Source: Patiria miniata (Eukaryota > Echinodermata > Asteroidea > Valvatida > Asterinidae). Taken from it: DNA of 64,000 bases. Below, one piece after another: positions 45,201 through 50,132 of the stretch. Every line of letters begins with the position of its first letter. Positions within the stretch are counted from its first letter, which is position 1. The notes under the pieces are model-generated. The model ran no database searches and was not told where the DNA came from. It was given only the letters and a program-made list of their open reading frames with translations. The DNA lies in the NCBI RefSeq assembly GCF_015706575.1, contig NW_024037063.1:8556927-8620926 (forward strand), read 5' to 3'. A program made the translations under genes and the position numbers.

Positions 45201-48061
45201 TTTTTCAAATACTGGCCCCAATTGACCATCGCACTTGTTTGCAATCAATTACACACCTATGAACGGGTACAAGCCAGCTTGACTGGTTCCCTGGCTTACA
45301 ATTCCCCAATGTAAGTAAACTGCTCTGTTTCTTCTTATATGGAGTCAGGGAACCAGACTACAGGAAAATGATTGTTTTTCTTGGTTTTTATAGCATTTTC
45401 GAACCCAAAACCTCAAAAAAGTCAGTGTAACTATATTTGCTATATATTTCCAACCCCCCAATTCCATCCATTTCTGAAAATTACAGCAAAAGCAAATGAT
45501 GTATATTCCCTTTAATTGCATAAGCATTTTTTTTTTTAAAGATCATGACAATGGCAATATCAATATGCCCTCTCAACACACACGAGGAGACAAAAGAAAT
45601 GGTTTGTAAAATGTTTGCTATCAACTACAGGTATTTCAATTTCATAAATCACCATTAAAACAATTTTTAAAAACAATTTTAAATGCCATTGGGCAAAAAA
45701 CCGAAGGCTCAGTATCAGTTCATGACAAGGTTCAGTATCAGTTCAAGCCTACTGATACAATGTATGTGTGAAGCACTTCATTCAATTTCAATTACCTTGT
45801 CGCATTCTGTGAATTCCGTAGACGGAAAAAAAAACCTGGGCATTTTTGCTAGAGACTTTCTTAATGCCGGGAAACCAATGACACATTCCATATGTATGTT
45901 TTCAGCAGACATCATAGCCTTTGTTACTTTTAGTGGCTGGGCTGTACTTTCTACAGTCCTGCAAAAAAATCGCGTGATCATTTGAAGGATCTTGGGGATT
46001 ACGGATTAATAAAAGTACAAGGAATTTGATTTGCAAGGAATTAAGGAAAGTAAAGAATAAAACTAAGGAAAAAAAGTTGCAACCTGATACCACTTTTTTC
46101 TTCATATATCATCTTAATGAAGGTCATTCATTGCAAAAATGATAATAAGACATGAATCTGGGACTGAGAAACATTTAAAATTTTGTTGGGAAATACTTAG
46201 ACAATTTTCTTGACTCTCCGTAGACTTTGCACACAACCGCTGAAGTGGCGTCAGGTTGCAACATTTTTTTTCCGAATCAAAAAAATGAATGTGATGACAA
46301 ATCTATTAAAACTGAAACTGAGAAGTAAAGAGATCTCTTAAAACTACTTTCAAAATAAATAAATTTAGCACAAAACAGAAAAAGTTTAATACAAACAGGG
46401 TGTCCTGAAAATAATGGTGCACGTACACCCCGCCATTTTCTCCATTACAACCGGAATTTACTGCAAATGTGTACACAATCTTCAAGGTTACAGATTTAGA
46501 TTGAGAATACTGTTTGTTTAATTAAGATTGCTTTTGTAAATCCAGAGATATGTTTGAATAACTGCGAAGCCAAAAAAACATGCTATACCACTTTTAGGAA
46601 GCGAGTGCTTCAAAGATCAGACAATGCCAGTATGGCTTTTTTTATAACATTATCCCTATGGGTGTAAGACAAATATTCCATTCACACGACAATAATTGTT
46701 CTTATGTTGAAACAATTTGATAGTACAGACAGGTTCACTTCTTTAAAACTTCAATGAAAGAGTTCAATTAAATATAAATATATATTGCACACTCTGCTTA
46801 AAAATGTTAAAATCACTAACACTACAGTAAAGTGATTTGGTTTTAGACTACATGTAGGACTATACTGATTTTAACTGCTTCACAGAAAGTGGCACAAAAT
46901 GGGTTTCTTGGCTTTGCCGTTATTCAAACATATCTTTGGATTTACAAAATTAATCTCAATGAAACAAACGGTATTCTCAAGCTAAATCTTATTACCTTGA
47001 AGATGGTGATGTACTCACTGGAAGAAGAAGAAAAACATCCGCAGAAAATTTTGGTTGTAAATTAGCAAAAATGGAGGGGTTTACATGCAGCATTTTTTTT
47101 TCAGGACGCCCTGTATGTATAAATTTGTCACCAGAATGAGAAAGGTAGGCATGTGGCACTCCATGGCGTAGTTAAATTACCAAAAAAACCAAAAAAGGGC
47201 ACCCCAAATTCGATTCAATACAGCATGGGTAGTTTCCATGGATACAAGCACCACACATGCATGTACATGACATACATGTACAGTCCTTGCAAGGGCGAAT
47301 CCAGGGGGGGGGGGGGAGCAACCATGCCCCCCCAAAAAACAAACCCAATTTTTTTTTTAAAGTGACGTTGTAATAAAGGCAGGCGCGCACTCTGCACAAC
47401 ACCATCTTTTCCTCAAAAGAATTTGGTCAAAGTGGTCAGAAATTGCCTCAGATCTTAGTTTACCACAGAGCATCTAGAATCCAAGAACTTCTAGAATCCA
47501 AACATTTGGATATTGTGTTCTGGATCCCCCCTTATTTTTGGACACTATCTGACCATTCCTTGCTCTTAGTAACCTTGAACATGTTGAAAGTTCCAGCTTA
47601 CTAGGCAGGCTTATTAAATGGGGGGAGATTCGCCAGTAGATCTTCCATGTCATGAGCTTATAAGTCATAGTATTTAACTGGAAATTTCAAGCGACCATGC
47701 TCTTTGATCCGACTATCAATATCAATTATCATGATTATCACGACTGTCACCCTGCATGCCCTGTCAGAAACTTGTGAGCCGTATTTGAAAACACATGTAC
47801 ACAAAACCATGGAGTGACAAAACCATGAAACCATGAATTCACAGTCGATCAATAACAGCAATTATATGATTAATACATACAGACATGACAGAACCAACAT
47901 ATCTTCAACAACCACCTTAATAATAATATGCAACAATTGCACTTTAAATGACAAAACAATGACAGACAGACAGAAAAAAACAAACATACAAATAAATTGC
48001 TAAACTTACCATTGGCTGTTATGAGAAATGCCAGCAGAACTGAAGCTACTTGATGCCACAT
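12127..48061 (-). CDS. FBLN1: Fibulin-1, complete gene with C- and D-type alternative 3' ends
   Basis: Secreted, calcium-binding matrix glycoprotein. Exons run from 48061 down. Residues 1-18 are a signal peptide ([18 protein letters not shown]). Residues 18-152 hold three anaphylatoxin-like Cys modules (CC...C...CC). Residues 152-726 hold 13 EGF-like modules, one per exon with phase 1-1 borders; 11 have the calcium-binding start (D-x-[DN]-E-C or near) and the Asn/Asp hydroxylation motif C-x-[DN]-x4-[FY]-x-C. The tail is either C-type (exon 19358-19721; protein 846 aa) or D-type (14507-14787 + 12127-12275; 868 aa). Summed exon lengths (2541 and 2607 nt) are multiples of three. Human fibulin-1 has nine EGF modules and about 683/703 aa, so this one is longer. 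The tails match vertebrate C and D in recalled key residues (LPL...APAV.F in C; DPV..I...LP..RE...SQAN in D). Confidence 0.93.
12276..14506 (-). other. Intron between the two fibulin-1 D exons
   Basis: No exon is recognised. It contains CRE-like TGACGTCA palindromes at 13743-13763 and 13871-13912, a poly-G run at 13147-13157, and A-rich stretches around 14105. Frames of 60-110 codons (such as 14020-14352) have no recognisable content. Confidence 0.5.
14507..14787 (-). CDS. FBLN1: Fibulin-1 D-type exon (first of two)
   Basis: Acceptor AAACAG, donor GTGAGT; 281 bp, phase 2 in, 1 out. It encodes [56 protein letters not shown] and [12 protein letters not shown]....LP..RE..P....LR.....SQAN is the fibulin-1D signature. 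Confidence 0.92.
14990..15395. mobile_element. ATAGG MITE copy 2, split by a nested G-rich insertion
   Basis: The ends match the copy at 4536-4762. After the first 18 bases a 196-bp G/C-run insertion (15008-15203) interrupts it, flanked by the 9-bp direct repeat GTTCAAATG (14999-15007 and 15195-15203), a likely target-site duplication. The MITE continues after it and ends GAGCGAGCCCTAT. Confidence 0.7.
15701..16182. mobile_element. 482-bp palindromic foldback element with CAGGGTGAGTC ends
   Basis: Starts CAGGGTGAGTCAAAAAAAG and ends TTTTACTCACCCTG. The two halves (about 15701-15930 and 15955-16182) are reverse complements nearly throughout, for example AAGCCCAATTCATAAGCTTT against its partner at 16080-16105. 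Related ends are found at 25180, 27582 and 46396. No protein is encoded. Confidence 0.8.
16562..16590 (+). other. tRNA 5'-half fragment (A-box only)
   Basis: GATAGCTCAGTTGGTAGAGC is a perfect tRNA D-arm with A-box, but the sequence breaks off into an unrelated repeat. It is a fragment, not a gene. Confidence 0.5.
16586..16680. repeat. GGGGAACAT mini-element (copy 1)
   Basis: Units of GGGGAACATCGGTATT in tandem lead into ATAGGTATGCACCCC. The same words appear as palindromes at 17565-17692 and 29221-29316; this copy has one arm only. Confidence 0.55.
17020..17376. repeat. 12-bp minisatellite, unit TCCAGTCACAAG
   Basis: About 28 diverged units, mixing TCCAGTCACAAG with variants TAAGTCACAAG and TTCAGTCACAAG. 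Scattered single units also occur near 29160-29220, 32330-32350 and 32650. Confidence 0.85.
17565..17692. repeat. GGGGAACAT palindrome with telomere-like centre (copy 2)
   Basis: The left arm (GATGTTCCCCAATACTG...) and right arm (CGGGGAACATCGGTATTGGG) are inverted; the centre reads ATTAGGGTTAGGGTTAGAGG. Confidence 0.65.
17710..18419 (+). mobile_element. Decayed Penelope-like retroelement 3' part (GIY-YIG region) with inverted termini
   Basis: The plus strand shows, in order, [19 protein letters not shown], then after a frameshift [33 protein letters not shown] and LGTRFKEY, then after a second frameshift [33 protein letters not shown] and [10 protein letters not shown]. This order (YIKG, LVHPKDK, C..C...YIGE-like, GEHL...H, W..R..KEAI, LNRD) is that of the RT C-terminus plus GIY-YIG endonuclease of Penelope-like elements. 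The YIGET motif reads YIEEPS, so the nuclease is damaged. About 80 bp at each end (17710-17795; 18340-18419) are inverted copies, for example GCATGACGTAGCTTGC against GCAAGCTACGTCATGC. It is a dead, truncated element. Confidence 0.8.
18529..18745 (+). mobile_element. tRNA-derived SINE (copy 1)
   Basis: A tRNA-like core at 18581-18654 (A-box TTAGCTCGGTGGTCAAGTGG, T-arm GTGGGTTCCAGTCCCAC) sits in a 200-bp unit beginning GCTGCTATGCACATCAGATT and ending GGTGAAGGGCAAAACGTAAT. A second copy with the same flanks lies at 60219-60415, so this is a SINE and not a tRNA gene. The T-loop has TTCCAGT where copy 2 keeps TTCGAGT. Confidence 0.75.
19045..19050 (-). promoter_or_regulatory. Candidate polyadenylation signal, fibulin-1 C form
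   Basis: AATAAA on the minus strand, about 308 bp after the C-type stop; the surrounding sequence is a diverged ATTGCAGTCATC repeat. Weak call, since AATAAA is frequent in AT-rich DNA. Confidence 0.3.
19358..19721 (-). CDS. FBLN1: Fibulin-1 C-type terminal exon
   Basis: Acceptor CCCCAG, 364 bp, stop TGA at 19358-19360. It encodes [45 protein letters not shown] and ends FFNISEYPF. The LPL...Y..F.....APAV.F pattern is that of vertebrate fibulin-1C. A single exon with its own stop sits upstream of the D exons, so choosing it excludes D. The last residues carry an NIS glycosylation sequon. Confidence 0.9.
20301..20709. mobile_element. 409-bp palindromic foldback element
   Basis: The halves are reverse complements: AGTACAGAAATTCCTTAGC (left) and GCTAAGGAATTTCTGTACTG (right); CATACTCTTTGTTTGGCC also has its inverse on the right. 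It lies between the last common exon and the C-type exon of fibulin-1. Confidence 0.75.
21030..21591. repeat. 18-bp minisatellite, unit AGGCACATCTTTAAAAAC
   Basis: About 31 tandem units with a few 17-bp and truncated members (for example near 21320). Since the unit is 18 bp, several frames stay open by chance, giving repetitive FKDVPV or LKMCLF frames of up to 178 codons. These are not genes. It lies in the intron between exon 16 and the C-type terminal exon of fibulin-1. Confidence 0.95.
22690..22810 (-). CDS. FBLN1: Fibulin-1 exon 16: calcium-binding EGF module 13, last common exon
   Basis: 121 bp, phase 1 in, phase 2 out; acceptor CCAAG, donor GTAAGT after GAGATCAA. It encodes [38 protein letters not shown]. 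The phase 2 exit matches the phase 2 entry of both downstream alternative exons: C supplies C (Asn-Ser) and D supplies T (Asn-Gly). This donor is therefore the C/D decision point. Confidence 0.93.
23215..23334 (-). CDS. FBLN1: Fibulin-1 exon 15: calcium-binding EGF module 12
   Basis: 120 bp, phase 1-1, acceptor TCCAG, donor GTGAGT. It encodes [33 protein letters not shown] and FNCRG. Its short first loop with CMGGCVNT matches the penultimate EGF of vertebrate fibulins (C..GC.NT.GSY.C.CP.GY). Confidence 0.92.
23717..23848 (-). CDS. FBLN1: Fibulin-1 exon 14: calcium-binding EGF module 11
   Basis: 132 bp, phase 1-1, acceptor TTCAG, donor GTAAAC. It encodes [35 protein letters not shown] and DTRRCEG. 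Confidence 0.92.
23968..24068. repeat. Hairpin with CCCTTTCAATGGCGAAAGCA arms
   Basis: The arm CCTTTCAATGGCGAAAGCAT pairs with AATGCTTTTGCCATTGAAGG across about 50 bp, in the fibulin-1 intron between EGF modules 10 and 11. Confidence 0.65.
25180..25836. mobile_element. 656-bp palindromic foldback element
   Basis: Ends CAAGGTGTTTCAAAAAAAGG and TTGCAACACCCTG are inverted. Arms of about 250 bp pair over words such as AGCGTAATCTCTATGCTTTT and ATGGTTCACTTTCAT. It is in the fibulin-1 intron after EGF module 10. Frames inside (25082-25456 plus; 25568-25804 minus) mirror each other and are not genes. Confidence 0.8.
25914..26045 (-). CDS. FBLN1: Fibulin-1 exon 13: calcium-binding EGF module 10
   Basis: 132 bp, phase 1-1, acceptor TATAG, donor GTAAGA. 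It encodes [35 protein letters not shown] and EEEGCVG. A palindromic repeat ends 78 bp past the donor and a MITE starts 31 bp before the acceptor. Confidence 0.92.
26076..26594. mobile_element. 519-bp TTAA-bounded MITE
   Basis: Ends TTAAAGCTATAGTCCATCAT and ATGATGGACTATAGCTTTAA are perfect inverted repeats flanked by TTAA, as for piggyBac-type target sites. The interior shares words with 3470-3873. Confidence 0.75.
27162..27290 (-). CDS. FBLN1: Fibulin-1 exon 12: calcium-binding EGF module 9
   Basis: 129 bp, phase 1-1, acceptor GTCAG, donor GTAAAT. It encodes [35 protein letters not shown] and TRECDG. Confidence 0.92.
27582..27954. mobile_element. 373-bp palindromic foldback element
   Basis: Left end AGTCAGTCAAAAAAAGCTGA and right end TTCAACTTTTTTTTACTCAC, with inner arms (AATGACTGGAAAGCCAAGTT / GAAATTGCTTTCCAGTCATT), form an imperfect full-length palindrome of the same family as 15701-16182. 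Confidence 0.75.
28260..28394 (-). CDS. FBLN1: Fibulin-1 exon 11: calcium-binding EGF module 8
   Basis: 135 bp, phase 1-1, acceptor ACCAG, donor GTAAGA. It encodes [37 protein letters not shown] and YRECRG. Confidence 0.92.
29221..29316. repeat. GGGGAACAT palindrome with telomere-like centre (copy 3)
   Basis: TACCCCAATACCTATGTTCC and AACATAGGTATTGGGGAACA flank AACCCTAACCCTAAGG. It is a third copy of the element at 16586 and 17565. Confidence 0.65.
29448..29579 (-). CDS. FBLN1: Fibulin-1 exon 10: calcium-binding EGF module 7
   Basis: 132 bp, phase 1-1, acceptor TTCAG, donor GTAATG. It encodes [34 protein letters not shown] and ADGCTRG. Confidence 0.92.
29802..30463. mobile_element. 660-bp foldback element with GTCCACACTCATTGGAG ends
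   Basis: The outer inverted ends GTCCACACTCATTGGAG... / ...CTCCAATGAGTGTGGAC and an inner pair (GCTACCAAAGACTGTAAATG / ATTTACAGTCTTTGGTAGC) enclose a loop. A small hairpin (GAAGTGACGTATC / GATACGTCACTTC) lies at 30314-30379. It occupies much of the intron between EGF modules 6 and 7. Confidence 0.75.
30571..30711 (-). CDS. FBLN1: Fibulin-1 exon 9: calcium-binding EGF module 6
   Basis: 141 bp, phase 1-1, acceptor CTCAG, donor GTATGG. It encodes [37 protein letters not shown] and [11 protein letters not shown]. Confidence 0.92.
31493..31765. repeat. 270-bp dispersed repeat (copy 1)
   Basis: Shares GGCACAGGCCATAGTGGAG, GTGGAATAAAAG and CTCAGTATTTT.CTTTTTGACA with 58363-58632, in the same orientation. 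Non-coding. Confidence 0.65.
31953..32096 (-). CDS. FBLN1: Fibulin-1 exon 8: calcium-binding EGF module 5
   Basis: 144 bp, phase 1-1, acceptor TGTTAG, donor GTAGGA. It encodes [31 protein letters not shown] and a long last loop ([13 protein letters not shown]), as in fibulin rather than fibrillin EGFs. Confidence 0.92.
32356..32641 (+). mobile_element. Full-length tRNA-derived SINE with (ATT)n tail
   Basis: The head has TGGTCCAGTGGTTACGGTG and the B-box GTTCGAACCC. The core is CCCTTGGGCAAGACACTTAA...GCCTCTCTCCGCCCAGGAGT, the body ends GCGCTTTGAGATCGTTGATA, and the tail is ATTATTATTATTA. It is the best preserved SINE of the window. Confidence 0.85.
33100..33510. other. Unassigned GC-richer block in a fibulin-1 intron
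   Basis: A 400-bp stretch with more CpG than its surroundings (GGCGGCTGGTGTCGCGAGAC). No exon of fibulin type, no ORF over 60 codons and no clear terminal repeats. A decayed LTR is possible, but I cannot support it. Confidence 0.3.
33511..33880. repeat. Degenerate GAGGGTTACCAT satellite
   Basis: About 18 units of a loose 15-28 bp motif (GTGTGAGGGTTACCAT plus TCTTCCTGT- or ATTCCTGT-type spacers). The spacing is irregular. Confidence 0.75.
33985..34215. mobile_element. Part of a MITE also found at 56641-57008
   Basis: GGGCATAGCATTCTGCCGCC, CAAATGTCCCGGGCTGCGAA and TTGTTGACCATCTCCCACGA are inverted counterparts of words at 56700-56875. Confidence 0.6.
34436..34615. mobile_element. Repeat with GGCATGCAACT ends
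   Basis: GCAGGCATGCAACTGGGAAA and GAAAAGTTGCATGCCTGC are inverted ends. Relatives lie at 37650-37790, 39005-39095 (partial) and 55852-55910 (end only). Downstream (34640-34676) is a poly-C run. The overlapping 172-codon frame at 34360-34878 is judged non-coding. Confidence 0.6.
34705..35155. repeat. Alternating two-type tandem array, about 85-bp units
   Basis: Five-plus units alternate between type A (AAGCAGCAATGTTGAGTTTGG) and type B (AGACAGCTACATGTATGTTG). Every unit starts with GCGCTGTTACACAGCG, in which CGCTGT and ACAGCG form a perfect 6-bp stem with a 3-nt loop. The last unit fades out about 50 bp from EGF exon 35204-35338. Confidence 0.8.
35204..35338 (-). CDS. FBLN1: Fibulin-1 exon 7: calcium-binding EGF module 4
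   Basis: 135 bp, phase 1-1, acceptor TGACAG, donor GTACAC (non-consensus downstream of GT). It encodes [31 protein letters not shown] and [15 protein letters not shown] tandem repeat array (34705-35155) ends about 50 bp past the donor. Confidence 0.9.
36061..36287 (-). mobile_element. tRNA-derived SINE, minus orientation
   Basis: On the minus strand GGTTGGCATAGCGGTACTTT (A-box-like) and GGTTTGATTCCTGCC (B-box) are spaced as in a tRNA, followed by a body ending near the left boundary. A relative in the same orientation is at 58907-59085. Confidence 0.6.
36446..36580 (-). CDS. FBLN1: Fibulin-1 exon 6: EGF-like module 3 (non-calcium type)
   Basis: 135 bp, phase 1-1, acceptor TTGCAG, donor GTGAGT. 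It encodes [36 protein letters not shown] and TTCIG. EGF cysteine pattern without a calcium-binding start; the Pro-rich head is reminiscent of the linker-like N-terminal EGFs of vertebrate fibulin-1. Confidence 0.92.
37030..37262. repeat. Palindromic repeat (single hairpin)
   Basis: CAATGTCAATACAGCGCTGGA and CTGTATTGACATTCT are the outer arms; CACACCTCCTCGATCGTGTG and GATCGAGGAGGTGTGCAATG the inner ones. It belongs to the same family as 38152-38727 and lies in the intron after EGF module 2. Confidence 0.75.
37333..37461 (-). CDS. FBLN1: Fibulin-1 exon 5: EGF-like module 2 (non-calcium type)
   Basis: 129 bp, phase 1-1, acceptor TTCCAG, donor GTGAGT. It encodes [32 protein letters not shown] and GYSCLG. 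Six cysteines are present but the D-x-[DN]-E start is missing. Confidence 0.92.
38152..38727. repeat. Cluster of three tandem palindromes
   Basis: Three copies of AGGAATGCAGGATCACCCC...CACACCTCCTCGATCGTGTG...ATCGAGGAGGTGTGCAATGA...GCAGCTCGCGCCATCCGCC. The first is a hairpin of about 195 bp with near-complete arms; the next two lack part of the left arm. A 193-codon frame (38398-38979) and mirror frames on the other strand arise from the palindromy. It ends 78 bp from EGF exon 38805-38942. Confidence 0.8.
38805..38942 (-). CDS. FBLN1: Fibulin-1 exon 4: EGF-like module 1
   Basis: 138 bp, phase 1-1, acceptor ATCCAG, donor GTAATA. It encodes [26 protein letters not shown] and PVGYVL. The split first codon joins to give M-DEC rather than the usual D-x-DEC, so calcium binding by this module may be weaker. 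The palindrome cluster at 38152-38727 ends 78 bp beyond its donor. Confidence 0.92.
39172..39570. mobile_element. Truncated copy of the 490-bp TTAA element
   Basis: Shares CATTTGCTTTTGCTGTCGTT, the CTGGTTCCCTGA / TCAGGGAACCAG hairpin and CAACGCTGGTCAGTCGACCA with 41049-41546, but stops after ACCACTTTTCTTGAAA. Confidence 0.65.
40178..40310 (-). CDS. FBLN1: Fibulin-1 exon 3: anaphylatoxin-like module 3
   Basis: Acceptor ATCAG and donor GTAAGT; 133 bp, phase 0 in, 1 out. It encodes [15 protein letters not shown]...[11 protein letters not shown], the third CC...C...CC module, closest to the vertebrate fibulin-1 consensus (CC..G..A...G..C). Confidence 0.92.
41049..41546. mobile_element. TTAA-bounded 490-bp non-autonomous element (copy A)
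   Basis: Ends TTAAAGGGAATATACATCAT and TGTATTTTCCCTTTAA are inverted with TTAA at both borders. Internal hairpins are CTGGTTCCCTGACTCC / GTCAGGGAACCAG and CCAACGCTGATCGG / CCGATCAGCGTTGG. An inverted copy lies at 45008-45515. Confidence 0.8.
42024..42292 (-). CDS. FBLN1: Fibulin-1 exon 2: anaphylatoxin-like modules 1 and 2
   Basis: Acceptor TACCAG and donor GTATTC; 269 bp, phase 1 in, 0 out. It encodes [20 protein letters not shown], an acidic stretch ([10 protein letters not shown]), [20 protein letters not shown] and [14 protein letters not shown]. The CC pairs and spacing mark anaphylatoxin domains. The donor GTATTC is weaker than the others in this gene. Confidence 0.9.
42540..43210. mobile_element. 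Copy of the 600-bp family with GTGTTTAATACC ends
   Basis: Contains AATTATCAGCATCCAGACTC, ACAGTGTTTAATACCCGCC, TTCATAAACACCTTTC and AAATACCTGAGACAGTTTAC, shared with 55013-55640 and 59130-59725. Non-coding, in fibulin-1 intron 1. Confidence 0.6.
45008..45515. mobile_element. TTAA-bounded 490-bp non-autonomous element (copy B, inverted)
   Basis: Reverse-complement counterpart of 41049-41546 along its whole length, including TTAAAGGGAAAATACAACAT and GATGTATATTCCCTTTAA. A further end fragment is at 44195-44240. Two inverted copies 3.5 kb apart in one intron could pair. Confidence 0.8.
46396..47113. mobile_element. 718-bp palindromic foldback element with CAGGGTGTCCTGAAAA ends
   Basis: Ends CAGGGTGTCCTGAAAA and TTCAGGACGCCCTG are inverted. 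The arms pair at AATCTTCAAGGTTACAGATT / AAATCTTATTACCTTGAAGA and GATATGTTTGAATAACTGCG / CGTTATTCAAACATATC. It is the longest member of the CAGGGTG foldback group. Confidence 0.8.
48010..48061 (-). CDS. FBLN1: Fibulin-1 exon 1: start codon and signal peptide
   Basis: ATG is at 48059-48061 (minus). Seventeen codons encode [17 protein letters not shown], then a split codon and donor GTAAGT. The hydrophobic core VLLAFLI and a small residue after the intron (Ala) fit a cleavable signal peptide. A purine-rich leader lies directly upstream. The phase 1 border joins exactly to the next exon. Confidence 0.88.
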
Positions 48062-48805
48062 TTTTTTTATTCCCCGCACAGTGTATATCCACACAGTACA
48101 CAAACTTCTTCCAGGCAGCTTGAGCAGTGTTCAGAACCTTGAAAAACTGAAATACACAGCAAATCTAATGCCGCTTGTCTGTAACAAAATGATTGAAGCT
48201 AGATTAACAGATCAGATTTACTCTCCAAAAAGATGTCACAAGACCTGTGTTTTTGTGAAAAGTTAGTTCACAAACTTGAACAAGTAGTAAAACAATTGAA
48301 CATGTGGGAAAACAAATCCAAACTCATGTTATGAACTTGTCAAAATCTTAGGGAATGCTACAGTGACTTGCCCATGCGCATTGGCTAAAATCTGAGAGCA
48401 CCCTACTGACTGCGCACCGTCTACAAAATAACTGAAGCCAACACCACTGCATGCACTGCACTCAGCATGGCCCATATGACACCAGTAAATCAATACATGT
48501 ACACTGGGGTGTCAGAGCATAGAGCAAGCAGTCTCTGCATGTACCAAGTTGTAATTGTGGGTTTCTGGTTCCTGGTTTTATGGCCCCTTTGGGGTTGTCA
48601 GCTTGGACCAATAAACATTCCAAGGGCAGAGGCTTAAAAGTTTGTAGGATTGTGGTTATTAGACTGTGGCCAGGAAATGCATGCCCAATTAAACAATAGC
48701 CTGATTACAATGGGAACTTGTCAGACAAGCACATTCTTGAAATTGTTACAGTGTTTATTAGTGACAGTTCCTCACATCAAAGGTGTCATCAGGAACTTAC
48801 TCCAT

Positions 48806-48915
48806 GATACAATGTAATACAATGTAATACAATGTAAATTGTAATACAATGTAATACAATGTAATGCAATGTAATACAATGTAATACAATGTAATGCAAT
48901 GTAATACAATGTAAT
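48806..48915. repeat. Decamer minisatellite, unit AATACAATGT
   Basis: About 11 units with single substitutions (AATGCAATGT) and one shortened unit (AAATTGT). It lies about 750 bp upstream of the fibulin-1 start codon. Confidence 0.9.
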
Positions 48916-49904
48916 GTGTATGTGCTAATGGGTTAAAATCAATTGCACAGGCTCATTCTAAAAATTGAATTCTAGTAAAGCTGGTCTCAGACCATTTTCG
49001 TCTACGAGGTCTACAAAGCCATCTGAGTCAAATTGGGGGGCAAGGGCAGGACTTAAAGTTAAACTAGTCTAATTCACAAGTGACACCATTCCTTCCTCCA
49101 TGGTGACACTAAGTCGGTGATCAACTGATATAAGTGCAAAGAGGACTGTTCAACATTCAAAAGAATAGATATGCTTGCTGGTTGGAAGAAACAGTGTGTT
49201 GATCTCAACTTACACAATTGGGACAAAATCTATTGATTCTGGAACTTTCACCATGGGGCCTGCCCACCAGCTCAAGAAAGTTCTGCGATTCCAATAAGCA
49301 ATGCACAACTGTCAATTACGTCAAGGCCGTTGTGATTTACTGCAAACTAGTGACCTCACTTCCTGCTGAAATACACCCAAGACGCAGGCGCCCCGACTTG
49401 GAGAAAGTGAAACAAGGTGAAACCAAAGGTCTTGACTTTGTGAACTGACACCAACTTTACATGCATACTCAATTACAAGTTGGTGGTACCATGGAGGAAT
49501 GGTGGTACATGGCACAGTTGCTATGCAACACACAAGCCAATTTCTGTAGTATGTGGATGGTGGATGTGTCAGTGTGTAGTGAAGCCGTGACTTGTAACAA
49601 TAAATCTCTTTTCTTTGTGGTTCTGACTTCTGAGAAGTGTAAACTCAACATTTCAGGAAATGTATGCAGTTGTGCAAGATCTTAAAACTCATAAAAGAAA
49701 CTTATCATCACATGCAGTCACTGCACCCTTCCACTTTATATTGCTAATCTCATTGTGCAAACCCATTACTTATCCCATTGCTGGCATGTTGCCAACAAGT
49801 TCATTTGGTGTAAACCATCACGCAATTTTAAATTTTTTTTGAAACAAATCATTTTCAATATCTACAAAATACACATGACAAATTTGGCAAATTTTCAACA
49901 CAGG

Positions 49905-50132
49905 TAAAGGTCTCTCTCAAAGATGGCCATCTCTGTAGGAGAACTGCAACTGCGTATTTTACACAATCAAGCACGCATTGCACAGTGTCGGGAATGTTCC
50001 AAACACGCGTGCTTGTTGCTCGAAATGTGTTCGAAATATGACACAGCCGATGCGCGTTATGCAAGTTGATGCTCAAAATGCCGATGCACGTGGCTGGTCT
50101 GTAGGAAATGACATCATTTGAGAGAGACCTAT
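49905..50132. mobile_element. ATAGG MITE copy 3 (inverted)
   Basis: Reverse complement of 4536-4762: GCTCGAAATGTGTTCGAAAT and AAATGACATCATTTGAGAGAGACCTAT. Ends are altered to AGGTCTCTCTCAA. Confidence 0.7.

Larger units (their letters stand above)
42293..48009 (-). other. FBLN1: Fibulin-1 intron 1 (5.7 kb)
   Basis: This is the longest intron, placed between the signal-peptide exon and the anaphylatoxin exon. It is filled by repeats (42540, 45008, 46396), long poly-A/T and poly-C runs (43750, 44070-44110), and a G-run element near 47307. No additional exon is evident. Confidence 0.7.
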
